Below, one piece after another: positions 16,860 through 24,855 of a stretch of DNA of 64,000 nt. Made by a program: the position numbers and the translations under genes. The stretch's first letter is position 1, and each line of letters begins with the position of its first letter. The DNA comes from an uncultured Mycoplasmatota bacterium (GTDB lineage: Bacteria; Bacillota_I; Bacilli_A; RF39; UBA660): assembly GCA_900550255.1 (NCBI GenBank), contig URQZ01000002.1:42728-106727 (forward strand), in the 5' to 3' direction. The notes below the pieces were generated by a model. The model was not told the origin of the DNA and did no database searches. It saw only the letters and a program-made list of their open reading frames with translations.

Positions 16860-18263
16860 TTATTTTGTCAAATCGACGATTTTATTATGAGCATTAGTAA
16901 CGGTTGTATAATCTGGTTGCATAACATATAATCTTCGACTTCCCATACTATAAGTTGGCATAGATGCTCCCGTTCCGTCTAAACTAATTGATTCTACTTC
17001 AAAATTAGTACGTTCTTCTATTTGTTTTTTAAATAGATTTGTTATTTCATCATATTGCATATTTGTTTCAAAAGTTTGATCTAAAGAATTTAAAATTTCT
17101 TTATATTTCAATAAGTACTTTAAGTTATTCATTTTAGTAATCATGGCACTAATAATTGCTTGTTGATTCTCTCCACGATGACGATCACCTGTTTCATAAA
17201 CTTTACGTTCACGAGCAAAAGCTAAAGCCATTTTTCCATCCATGTGATTAACACCTTCATAAATTTTTAAGCTCTTATTTGTCCAAGGTGTGAAAGTACG
17301 ATCGGAATAAACATCAATACCATCTAATAGATCAATACTTTTAGTTAGGGTTGAAAAGTTAAGTCTAATATAGTAATTAATATCTATATCAAGCAAATCT
17401 TCTATTGTTTTCATACTCATATCAACACCATATATTCCAGCATGTGTTAGTTTATCTTTATAACCAATTGAATTTAAGGTAACATAGTAATCTCTTGGAA
17501 TAAAGACAAGTAGTATTTTAGCTTCTTTTGGATTAACTACAGCTAAAATATTTACATCACTCCTAGAAGTTGTTGAAATACTTCCATATGTATCAATACC
17601 ACTTATATAAATAATAAAAGGATTTGTTTTTACATCAACTTTATCACTGTTTTTTTTCTTTTCTACTTTTATTTTATATTTAGCAATTATTTTAGTATTA
17701 TCTAAATCTTCATATTCATCTTTTAGTAATTTATAATATGAATCTTCTAATACAACAGCATCTGTTTTTTGATTTACAATACTACGTGTCAATGTCGCAA
17801 CATCTGTTTTATTTGAAACAAATTCTATATCTTCATTAATTTGTTCTTTTAGTTCTTCATAATATTCATCATTTTCTAACGAACTAATTTGTTTTCCTTC
17901 TAAATCATAAATATCTTTATAACTTGAATTTGTATGAACGATTACATCATAATTTTTATATTCATATTCTTTAGAAACTAAATTATTTATAAAGTTATAA
18001 GTCGCATTTATATAACTTGTAACAATAATAAAAATTATACTGAATATAAAAGCTATAATATTAGTGATAATTTTCTTTTTAGGTTTTACTTTTTGATTAA
18101 GTAAAAAATACAAAAGAGTAATAACGATAACAAAAGTTGGTATGATTATTAGTGCGAAATACTTAGTGGGCAAAATGTTTAACTTAAATAACATAAAAGT
18201 TAAAAAAGTAAAACATAAAATTAATAAAATACTATTTATAATGTTTATGATTTTTAATTTCAT
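16860..18263 (-). CDS. LytR-CpsA-Psr family ligase of the capsule operon
   Basis: Likely attaches the finished capsule polymer to peptidoglycan. This 467-residue protein has three N-terminal membrane segments (about 5-27, 34-55, 64-88), a linker, then the LCP domain from about residue 217. Visible are IYISGIDTYG, RSDVNILAVVNPKEAKIL, FIPRDYYVTL, DKLTHAGIYGVDMSM and the arginine-bearing FARERKVY-GDRHRGENQQ. It lacks the Cys-rich tail of the other LCP protein at 633-2756. Its start overlaps the stop of the upstream flippase gene by 4 bases. Confidence 0.93.
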   Translation of the reverse strand: MKLKIINIINSILLILCFTFLTFMLFKLNILPTKYFALIIIPTFVIVITLLYFLLNQKVKPKKKIITNIIAFIFSIIFIIVTSYINATYNFINNLVSKEYEYKNYDVIVHTNSSYKDIYDLEGKQISSLENDEYYEELKEQINEDIEFVSNKTDVATLTRSIVNQKTDAVVLEDSYYKLLKDEYEDLDNTKIIAKYKIKVEKKKNSDKVDVKTNPFIIYISGIDTYGSISTTSRSDVNILAVVNPKEAKILLVFIPRDYYVTLNSIGYKDKLTHAGIYGVDMSMKTIEDLLDIDINYYIRLNFSTLTKSIDLLDGIDVYSDRTFTPWTNKSLKIYEGVNHMDGKMALAFARERKVYETGDRHRGENQQAIISAMITKMNNLKYLLKYKEILNSLDQTFETNMQYDEITNLFKKQIEERTNFEVESISLDGTGASMPTYSMGSRRLYVMQPDYTTVTNAHNKIVDLTK

Positions 18264-19780
18264 AATGATCTTTCCTTTCTTAAATTACTAAAAATAGTTT
18301 TAATTTTCTTAAATTCTTCTGTTTTTCTAAAACAAATAATATATAAAATAATTGGTATAATAAGACAAATTATTAATTTTATAATAAGATTAACCATTTC
18401 ATTAATATTAACTAAATTACATAAAGTTAATGTAACTAAATAACTAATAATTGTTACTAAAACATATTTAAATACCCTTTTAAAATAATCCATTATTGAC
18501 GTTTTAAAATAATGTTTATATAAAACATACGGTTCAATCCAAATAGATGTTGTAAGTGTACTTATAACGGTTCCAAGAAAAATACCTAAAAGACCTAAAT
18601 ACTTAGCTAAAATGATTGAACTAACTAAATTAATAATTGACTCAATAACAGGTTTATACTTATCTTCCTTAAAAAAACCAAGTGCATCTTTATAAGTTAG
18701 ACAAGTTTTTCTAATTCCCTTCAAATAGAAACATATTACTATTACTAAAACGATACTAAAATCAAAAACATATTTTTTACCTAACCATATTTTAATAAAA
18801 GGATTAAATAAAATAAGTAAACATATGGATGATACTCCAAAAATAACAAAATTAATAAATAATGTAATATCAAAAGTCTCTTTTACTTCACTGTTTTTTC
18901 TAGTTGCTCCTAAATTACCTATACTAGCAACAATAGCATTAAAAAATTGAATAATAATAATTTCTAAAGCATTAATAATTAAATAATAATTAGAATAAAG
19001 TCCAACACTTACAAGTCCTATAAATTTCGCAATCAAAATATTATCAGTTGAATTAATAACAACACCGCCAATTTTATGAAATAACATGGCATTTATATTT
19101 TGTTTTATTTTTTTAAGTTCCGTTGTTTTTAATTTTTCAACTTTTTTCTCCTTTAAATATGGATACATTTTATCTGCTTTAATTGATACAAATACATTTT
19201 CTAACCAAGTAAAAATAACTTGTACTATAAGAAATAAAAGATAGTTTTTAGTAATCAATAAAACAATAATTTGAACAACATTTAGTATAAAGTAAAATCC
19301 ATATCGATAAATTGTTGCGATATATCTTTTTTGATCTGATATAATTAAAGACCTCTTATATGAATAAAAATAAGAAACACTTGTATTTAATACAAAGAGA
19401 AAATAAATTAAATCAAGATTTTTAATATTTGGAACTTCATTTATTAAATAACGATAAAATGGTAAAGAAATAATTCCAAGAAGCATTATGATAATACCAA
19501 TTAAAGTATAAGCTTTTTTATAAAGAAGCATTAAACTTTTAATTTTTTCTTTATCATTTACAGCAAGCGGTTTATACAAACTATAAACAATAGCTGAGCC
19601 AACACCTAATTCAACAAGTGATAGCATAGTTAGAATATTAGTAAAAAGGCTGTTAAGTCCTAAATACTCATCTGTTAGAATCTTTACAAAAACAATTCTA
19701 CCTAAAAAACTAATAATAAGTCCAAATGCTTGTCCAAACAAAGCAAAAATTAAGTTTTTAATACTGTTTTTAGTTCGCAT
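18260..19780 (-). CDS. Wzx-type polysaccharide flippase
   Basis: Moves the undecaprenyl-linked repeat unit across the membrane. This 506-residue protein has about 14 membrane segments of the MOP (MVF/PST) superfamily, with the N-terminal FGQAFGLIISFLGRIVFVKI and the conserved DEYLGLNSLFTNILTMLSL, LGVGSAIVYSLYKPLA. It is paralogous to the flippase at 28241-29764: both share the same YKPLA, KKAYT/KKVYT and NDILI/DNIIIS-type blocks in order. Confidence 0.9.
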   Translation of the reverse strand: MRTKNSIKNLIFALFGQAFGLIISFLGRIVFVKILTDEYLGLNSLFTNILTMLSLVELGVGSAIVYSLYKPLAVNDKEKIKSLMLLYKKAYTLIGIIIMLLGIISLPFYRYLINEVPNIKNLDLIYFLFVLNTSVSYFYSYKRSLIISDQKRYIATIYRYGFYFILNVVQIIVLLITKNYLLFLIVQVIFTWLENVFVSIKADKMYPYLKEKKVEKLKTTELKKIKQNINAMLFHKIGGVVINSTDNILIAKFIGLVSVGLYSNYYLIINALEIIIIQFFNAIVASIGNLGATRKNSEVKETFDITLFINFVIFGVSSICLLILFNPFIKIWLGKKYVFDFSIVLVIVICFYLKGIRKTCLTYKDALGFFKEDKYKPVIESIINLVSSIILAKYLGLLGIFLGTVISTLTTSIWIEPYVLYKHYFKTSIMDYFKRVFKYVLVTIISYLVTLTLCNLVNINEMVNLIIKLIICLIIPIILYIICFRKTEEFKKIKTIFSNLRKERSL

Positions 19781-19790
19781 AAAACACCTC

Positions 19791-20942
19791 CTATTCTTTT
19801 ATTAAATATTTAATATTTGAAGCTAAAATAACAAGTAAGAATATTTTTTCAAACGAATAAACTTCTGTTAGCATCATAATCATAAAAATAAATATTATCC
19901 ATGATATAAATTTAGTTAATTTATAAGTTCGATATTTATTTAACTCTTTAATCATTAAATAAATTATTATAGCAAAAACAATTAAAAGTGCGATACCACC
20001 TAAATATAGAATTTCTAGTATTTGATCATGAGCATGAACAGCTCCCCAAATATGATATTTATATTGTCTAATAATTCCTTCAAAATAACCACAACCTATA
20101 TAAGGACTTTGTTTAATAAAGGTAATTGTTCGATCCCATATATGTGTTCTTCCTGTAAAAGTTAAATCTTTTTTTAAGACATCAACTATTAAATAAGAAA
20201 AATAATTTTGAATTCTTAAAATAACTATTCCAAAGAAGGATATAAGATAAATTATAGTATAATTTTTGATATTGAAGAATTTAAATTTATTAATTAATCC
20301 TCTTGATATTAAATAAATAAAAAGTAATAAAATTCCAACTACCCCAGTTGCACTCCATCTTATTAAAACAGTTATTATAGATATAATAATTATAAAATAA
20401 GTTCTTAGCGTTAATCTTTTAAAATATAAATAAGAATAAATGACTGAAATTGTAATTCCAAGCATCAAATAAACAATATGACTATTATCAAAACCTAAAA
20501 ACCAATTTTCTTTATATCCACTAATAGGATTACTATACATTCCATCAGGAAACATAAAAATAGTAATTAAATTAGTTATTATTAAGATTTCAAAGATTAA
20601 AAGTAAGCTATTTAACAAAGCTTTTTTGTTATATCGTACTCCATAATCTACCAGTAGACATAAAACAATTGCTTGAATAGCATTTAAAATACAGCCTTTT
20701 AAATTTCCATCATTAATGATAGTTGATAAAATTATAATTGCTTCAAATATTGTAATATAAATAATTATTTTTGATATTTTTCTTTTTCTAAAAACTAAAA
20801 AAGCTGTAATTACGGCACTTATAATTTGACAAATATTATAAATGCTACTAATCATCTCAGATACTACTCCAAAATAAGGTGGTTTAAAAAACGGTACAAG
20901 AAGTAAAAAATATAGAATAGTATAAAATGTTGTTTTTTTCAT
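19791..20942 (-). CDS. Wzy-type O-antigen/capsule polymerase
   Basis: Polymerises repeat units at the outer membrane face. This 383-residue protein has about 10-11 membrane segments. The Wzy_C/O-antigen-ligase-like periplasmic loop (PF04932) holds FTGRTHIWDRTITFIKQSP, IGCGYFEGIIRQYK and VHAHDQILEILYLGG; the H-x-x-x-L-E pattern is typical. Sequence of this class is poorly conserved, but position between flippase and transferase genes supports the call. Confidence 0.88.
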   Translation of the reverse strand: MKKTTFYTILYFLLLVPFFKPPYFGVVSEMISSIYNICQIISAVITAFLVFRKRKISKIIIYITIFEAIIILSTIINDGNLKGCILNAIQAIVLCLLVDYGVRYNKKALLNSLLLIFEILIITNLITIFMFPDGMYSNPISGYKENWFLGFDNSHIVYLMLGITISVIYSYLYFKRLTLRTYFIIIISIITVLIRWSATGVVGILLLFIYLISRGLINKFKFFNIKNYTIIYLISFFGIVILRIQNYFSYLIVDVLKKDLTFTGRTHIWDRTITFIKQSPYIGCGYFEGIIRQYKYHIWGAVHAHDQILEILYLGGIALLIVFAIIIYLMIKELNKYRTYKLTKFISWIIFIFMIMMLTEVYSFEKIFLLVILASNIKYLIKE

Positions 20943-20945
20943 AAC

Positions 20946-21968
20946 TCACCTTCTTTTTTGTTTAATATATTTTTCAACATAATTTGTAATTATGATTAAA
21001 GTTACTGCTTTAAAGCGTGCTAGATTCGCATAAATCCTTAACTTTTTTCTAGCACCTTTATTTTTAGAAACACATCTAATAGGTACTTCATATTCACTAC
21101 TTTCAATTAATTTTTTAATTTTTGTTCTTTTTTCTTTATAACTTAAATTTGCTTCTTTATTACATATATATAAATCTAAAACAAAGCAAAAGTTATTGAT
21201 CATTCTGATATATAATGAATCAAAGTATTTTTCATCATTAATATGATTACTATAAAGTTTTGATACTTCGTCATAAATTATTTTATTAATATCAATTATT
21301 TGGTCATTACATTTTCTTGTAGCTGAAGTTTGTAAAACACTATAATGATATAAATATTCATTTAGAAATTTAATTTTAGTTGTTTTATCAAATAATTGAT
21401 AATAAAATAAACAATCTTCAAAAACAGCTTTTTTATTTTCCATTAAAAACTTAATTTTAGATTTATCTAAAAAACTTTTTTTAACTATTTTATTCCAAGT
21501 AAAACCTACCCCCTTTAAATTTACATTATGGGTGGGATTTAAAATAGAAGCTTGCAATTCATAAACATCATACTTAGTTTTTATTTCAAAATTATAGTCA
21601 TTATTTTTTTTAAGATTACTATAAAAATTAAATATTAAAATATCATTATTACCTATGTTTTTTATAAGCATTTCACAAGTATTTAATTCAATATAATCAT
21701 CAGGATCAACGAACATAATATAGTCGCCACTAGCTAATTCTAGACCTTTATTTCTAGCACAAGATACGCCTTTGTTAGAACTATTTATCAATTTAATTCT
21801 TTTATCTATTTTAGCGTACTTAGAAGAAATATCACCACTTAAATCAGTTGATCCATCATTAATTAGAATTATTTCAATATTTGAATATGTTTGATTGATT
21901 AAACTATCTAGACATCTTTTTAAATATGATTCAACATTATATATTGGTACTATTATGCTTATCTTCAT
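20946..21968 (-). CDS. Family 2 glycosyltransferase (capsule operon)
   Basis: The GT-A fold begins at once: MKISIIVPIYNVESYLKRCL, NQTYSNIEIILINDGSTDLS, KGVSCARNKGLELASGDYIM and the DXD-type FVDPDDYI near residue 90. A basic helical C-terminus follows. The ATG at 21968 has a GGGGGATAA-like site inside the upstream licD gene, and the two overlap by 32 bases in different frames. One of only two obvious glycosyltransferases besides the initiating enzyme, so the repeat unit is probably short (inference). Confidence 0.92.
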   Translation of the reverse strand: MKISIIVPIYNVESYLKRCLDSLINQTYSNIEIILINDGSTDLSGDISSKYAKIDKRIKLINSSNKGVSCARNKGLELASGDYIMFVDPDDYIELNTCEMLIKNIGNNDILIFNFYSNLKKNNDYNFEIKTKYDVYELQASILNPTHNVNLKGVGFTWNKIVKKSFLDKSKIKFLMENKKAVFEDCLFYYQLFDKTTKIKFLNEYLYHYSVLQTSATRKCNDQIIDINKIIYDEVSKLYSNHINDEKYFDSLYIRMINNFCFVLDLYICNKEANLSYKEKRTKIKKLIESSEYEVPIRCVSKNKGARKKLRIYANLARFKAVTLIIITNYVEKYIKQKRR

Positions 21969-22773
21969 TTTTATCCCCCTTTAAATAATGTGTTTGTTTC
22001 ACTTTTGGAATTTCCTGATAATTTCCATATATATGTGTTAAGTATTGATGGTATTTTTCTGGTCCATATAAAAGAGTATCTTCAAATTTATATTTTTGAG
22101 GTTTACCAAAATACTCTTTAGGGACCATCTCTCTTATACGATATGCTCCCATAATTGTTCCTACATATTTACTATTTTCAAATTTATTCTTTTTTAATAA
22201 ATTATCAATTTTAGTTAATACTTTTTTAGGTTTTATCATTTTTTTAATTGGTATAATTTTAGCTATTTTAATTAAAATTTTATCTAAAAAATTTCTTTTT
22301 TTATCTGGTTCTATAGTATCTATATAATACATTGAAACTAACATACGATAAAACATTATTTTTAAGTAAAATATTTTTCTTAAAAATATATTATTAGGAC
22401 TTCCATCAATTGGAAAAATATCAATAAAAATATTACTTTTCTCATTTAATTTTTCATATCTTTTTTCAATTATTTCATATTTTTTATTGATTATTCTAGG
22501 TAAATAATAGCGATATTTTTTATTGTTTTTAAAAGTTATTAATTCTAAATTATTTGGCAATTCTTTTGAAGCACAAACTAAAAATTGTTCAAAATCTTCT
22601 CTTGGCATTGCAATATCCATATCATCATCCCATGGTATAAATCCTTGATGACGAATTGCTCCAAGTAATGTACCACCAATGATATAATATTTAAATTTAT
22701 ATTTTTTACATATCTTTACGAATTCCTTTACCATTTCATAATCAATTTTTTGGATTTCTTTAATTGATAACAT
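21937..22773 (-). CDS. LicD-family phosphotransferase
   Basis: LicD proteins (PF04991, nucleotidyltransferase fold) transfer phosphocholine or other phospho-substituents from a CDP donor to surface glycans. Residues 30-60 show YYIIGGTLLGAIRH then GFIPWDDDMDIAM, the metal-binding acidic motif. The later FIDIFPIDGSP and WEHxxPxxYFGKP-like MVPKEYFGKPQKYKFED segments are also typical. I chose the ATG at 22773, which shares a base with the phosphoribosyltransferase stop (TAATG) and has GGAG upstream, over the ATG at 22788. No licA/licC genes are in the window, so the transferred group is unknown. Confidence 0.9.
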   Translation of the reverse strand: MLSIKEIQKIDYEMVKEFVKICKKYKFKYYIIGGTLLGAIRHQGFIPWDDDMDIAMPREDFEQFLVCASKELPNNLELITFKNNKKYRYYLPRIINKKYEIIEKRYEKLNEKSNIFIDIFPIDGSPNNIFLRKIFYLKIMFYRMLVSMYYIDTIEPDKKRNFLDKILIKIAKIIPIKKMIKPKKVLTKIDNLLKKNKFENSKYVGTIMGAYRIREMVPKEYFGKPQKYKFEDTLLYGPEKYHQYLTHIYGNYQEIPKVKQTHYLKGDKNEDKHNSTNI

Positions 22774-23369
22774 TATTTTTCTCTCCATTTTTTATACAAA
22801 CTTAAATATTTAGAATGTTCTTTGGAATCATTTGACCAAGGTCCCTTAATAATTGTATTTTTATATAAAGTATAATCAATATCAACAATCTCTTTTGATT
22901 TATCAAAAACATTATATACGGCTATTTTTAATTCTGCATCTTTAAAATACTTTTCTATTTTTTCTTTAGCAAATTTTATACTATAACCTGTATCTACAGA
23001 ATCATCTACTAGAAGTATTTTTCTACATTTTTTATACTTATTCCATATTTTTTCATCTATTTCTATTTGTCTTTCACTATTAGTTTTGTGATAATTAGAT
23101 TTTATTTCTTTTTTTCTTAAAAAATTCTTTAAATTAGAAGGCAATATAACTAAAAGAGGTGATACTATTTTTTTTAACTTTCCACCTTTTCTTGTTGCTT
23201 TTATTTCAAGTAATGGAACTTCATTTAAATGAGCTAATTCCTCTCCTATTAAATATGAACCACGCGCAACAAAAATAACTAAATCATATTTATAATTTTT
23301 ATTTACTTTATTATATAGTTTTTTTGTTGTTTCTTTTAAATCTTTGATTGATAATTCGATAAATTCCAT
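22773..23369 (-). CDS. PRTase-fold protein (phosphoribosyltransferase family)
   Basis: This 198-residue protein has a type I phosphoribosyltransferase fold: YDLVIFVARGSYLIGEEL near residue 30, and the PRPP-loop-like ILLVDDSVDTGYSIKFA near residue 120, with two acids and the D-T-G turn. It lacks features tying it to one base. The ATG at 23369 has AAGGGGTGAT upstream; the in-frame GTG at 23378 is inside that site. It overlaps the PHP gene upstream by 59 bases and licD downstream by one, so it is coupled within the capsule operon. A sugar or phosphoribosyl-modification role is conceivable but not shown. Confidence 0.8.
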   Translation of the reverse strand: MEFIELSIKDLKETTKKLYNKVNKNYKYDLVIFVARGSYLIGEELAHLNEVPLLEIKATRKGGKLKKIVSPLLVILPSNLKNFLRKKEIKSNYHKTNSERQIEIDEKIWNKYKKCRKILLVDDSVDTGYSIKFAKEKIEKYFKDAELKIAVYNVFDKSKEIVDIDYTLYKNTIIKGPWSNDSKEHSKYLSLYKKWREK

Positions 23370-24039
23370 TAAAATCACCCCTTAAAATCATCTTTATTAA
23401 TTTAATAAATTTAGTACAAGTATGACTAAATTTAAGACAGTCTTTTTTTACAAATTGATATTCAGTTAAAATATTTTTATCTGTTATTTTTTCTTTTGTT
23501 ATGATTATATTTCTTCCTATTTCAAAAAAGGTATGAGCATCACTACCTATTATTTTTTTTATTTTATATTTTTCAGCTATTTTATTTTGTTTATATGAGA
23601 AATCTTTGGAAATATTTCTTCCATTATGAATTTCAATTAAATCTATATATTCTCTGTTTTTCTTTATTTCTTCTTCTTTTAAAACCGATTTATATCTTTT
23701 TTCATCATATGGATGTGGTATATATACTATTCCATTTTGTTTTTTTATTTCTTTTATTGTTTGTAATGGTGTTAGTCCTTCTTGGATTCTTTTATTTAAA
23801 TTTAAGCCTATTATTTCTCCTTTTGTTGTAAATATTTCTTCACCAACAATTACATTTATATGATGTTTTTGTAATTTTTTTTGATATTTTAGTGCTCCTT
23901 TTATTTCATTGTGATCAGTTATTACAATTGTATCAATTTTTTTTATCTTAAGCATTAAAAGTAACATCAAATAATTTAGACAACTATCTTTTGAATATCT
24001 AGTATGCACATGAAATTCTGTTTTGTATTCTTTTTTCAT
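23311..24039 (-). CDS. PHP-domain phosphoesterase
   Basis: A 242-residue PHP (polymerase and histidinol phosphatase) domain protein with metal-binding motifs FHVHTRYSKDS, VITDHNEIKG, GEEIFT, VYIPHPYDE and IGSDAHTF. This is the small COG0613-like class of phosphoesterase. It differs from CpsB at the far end of the operon in motif order and neighbours. Substrate unknown. Its start has AGGGG 8 bases upstream. It is second in the operon, overlapping the phosphoribosyltransferase gene; the pair may act on one phosphorylated metabolite. Confidence 0.85.
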   Translation of the reverse strand: MKKEYKTEFHVHTRYSKDSCLNYLMLLLMLKIKKIDTIVITDHNEIKGALKYQKKLQKHHINVIVGEEIFTTKGEIIGLNLNKRIQEGLTPLQTIKEIKKQNGIVYIPHPYDEKRYKSVLKEEEIKKNREYIDLIEIHNGRNISKDFSYKQNKIAEKYKIKKIIGSDAHTFFEIGRNIIITKEKITDKNILTEYQFVKKDCLKFSHTCTKFIKLIKMILRGDFNGIYRIINQRFKRNNKKTI

Positions 24040-24072
24040 TTTATCAACCCCTAACTATCCTTATTTATTCTT

Positions 24073-24747
24073 TTAATTTGTACTTCTTTCGATTATTACT
24101 TCATTAATTGTTTTTAAAATGCATTTTAAATCTAATAAAAAACTTTGATTTCGAATATAATAATATTCTAAATTTAATCTTTCTTTATAGCTAAGAGCAC
24201 TTCTTCCATTACAAGCCCACCAACCTGTTATACCAGGTTTAACACTTTCATATAAAAATTTATTTCCGTTATGAGCTTCAATCTCACCTTTAACAAGTGG
24301 TCTTGGTCCTATTATTGTCATATCCCCTTTTAAAACATTAATAAATTGTGGGAATTCATCTAAGGATGTTTTTCTTAAAATTTTACCTATTTTAGTTATT
24401 CTAGGATCATTTGTTAGTTTTTGATTATGTTCCCATTGTTTTTTATATTTTTCTTGTTTTAATAATTCATTTAACACTTCTGGTGCATTTGGAATCATTG
24501 TTCTAAATTTATAGATATAAATATTCTTTCCATTTTTACCAATTCTTTTTTGTTTAAAAAAGATTGTTTTTGTATCACCAGATATTAGTGTTATTATTTT
24601 AATTATAATTATAAGTGGTATTAAAAAAAGACAAGCAATTAAAGAAAAAATTATATCAAATATTCTTTTAAAAAATAAATAGCCACTTTTTGTTTTAGTT
24701 ATAGGAAAACTATAATCTGTATTTATAATTATATCTGTTTCATTCAT
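24073..24747 (-). CDS. Initiating sugar-1-phosphate transferase (WbaP/PglC-type)
   Basis: Adds the first sugar phosphate to undecaprenyl phosphate. This 224-residue protein has one N-terminal hydrophobic helix (FFKRIFDIIFSLIACLFLIP) then the bacterial sugar transferase domain (PF02397). Visible are QKRIGKNGKNIYIYKFRTM, ITKIGKILRKTSLDEFPQF, NVLKGDMTIIGPRP and the closing YESVKPGITGWW. It is the short monotopic form without the extra N-terminal membrane domain of full WbaP. It is first in the capsule operon, with AAGGGGGG as ribosome site. Confidence 0.93.
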   Translation of the reverse strand: MNETDIIINTDYSFPITKTKSGYLFFKRIFDIIFSLIACLFLIPLIIIIKIITLISGDTKTIFFKQKRIGKNGKNIYIYKFRTMIPNAPEVLNELLKQEKYKKQWEHNQKLTNDPRITKIGKILRKTSLDEFPQFINVLKGDMTIIGPRPLVKGEIEAHNGNKFLYESVKPGITGWWACNGRSALSYKERLNLEYYYIRNQSFLLDLKCILKTINEVIIERSTN

Positions 24748-24811
24748 TTTTAATTCCCCCCTTAAATTAAAAACAACTTATAAATTTTTGTCGATTAGAA
24801 TATCACAAAAT

Positions 24812-24845
24812 TAAAAAAAAAGCAAATTAATTATCTTAATTTGCT
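24812..24845 (-). terminator. Terminator of the Ca2+ ATPase gene
   Basis: A 10-bp stem AGCAAATTAA / TTAATTTGCT with a 5-base loop is followed by nine T on the minus strand. It separates the ATPase from the capsule operon. Confidence 0.85.
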
Positions 24846-24855
24846 TAATTGACTT

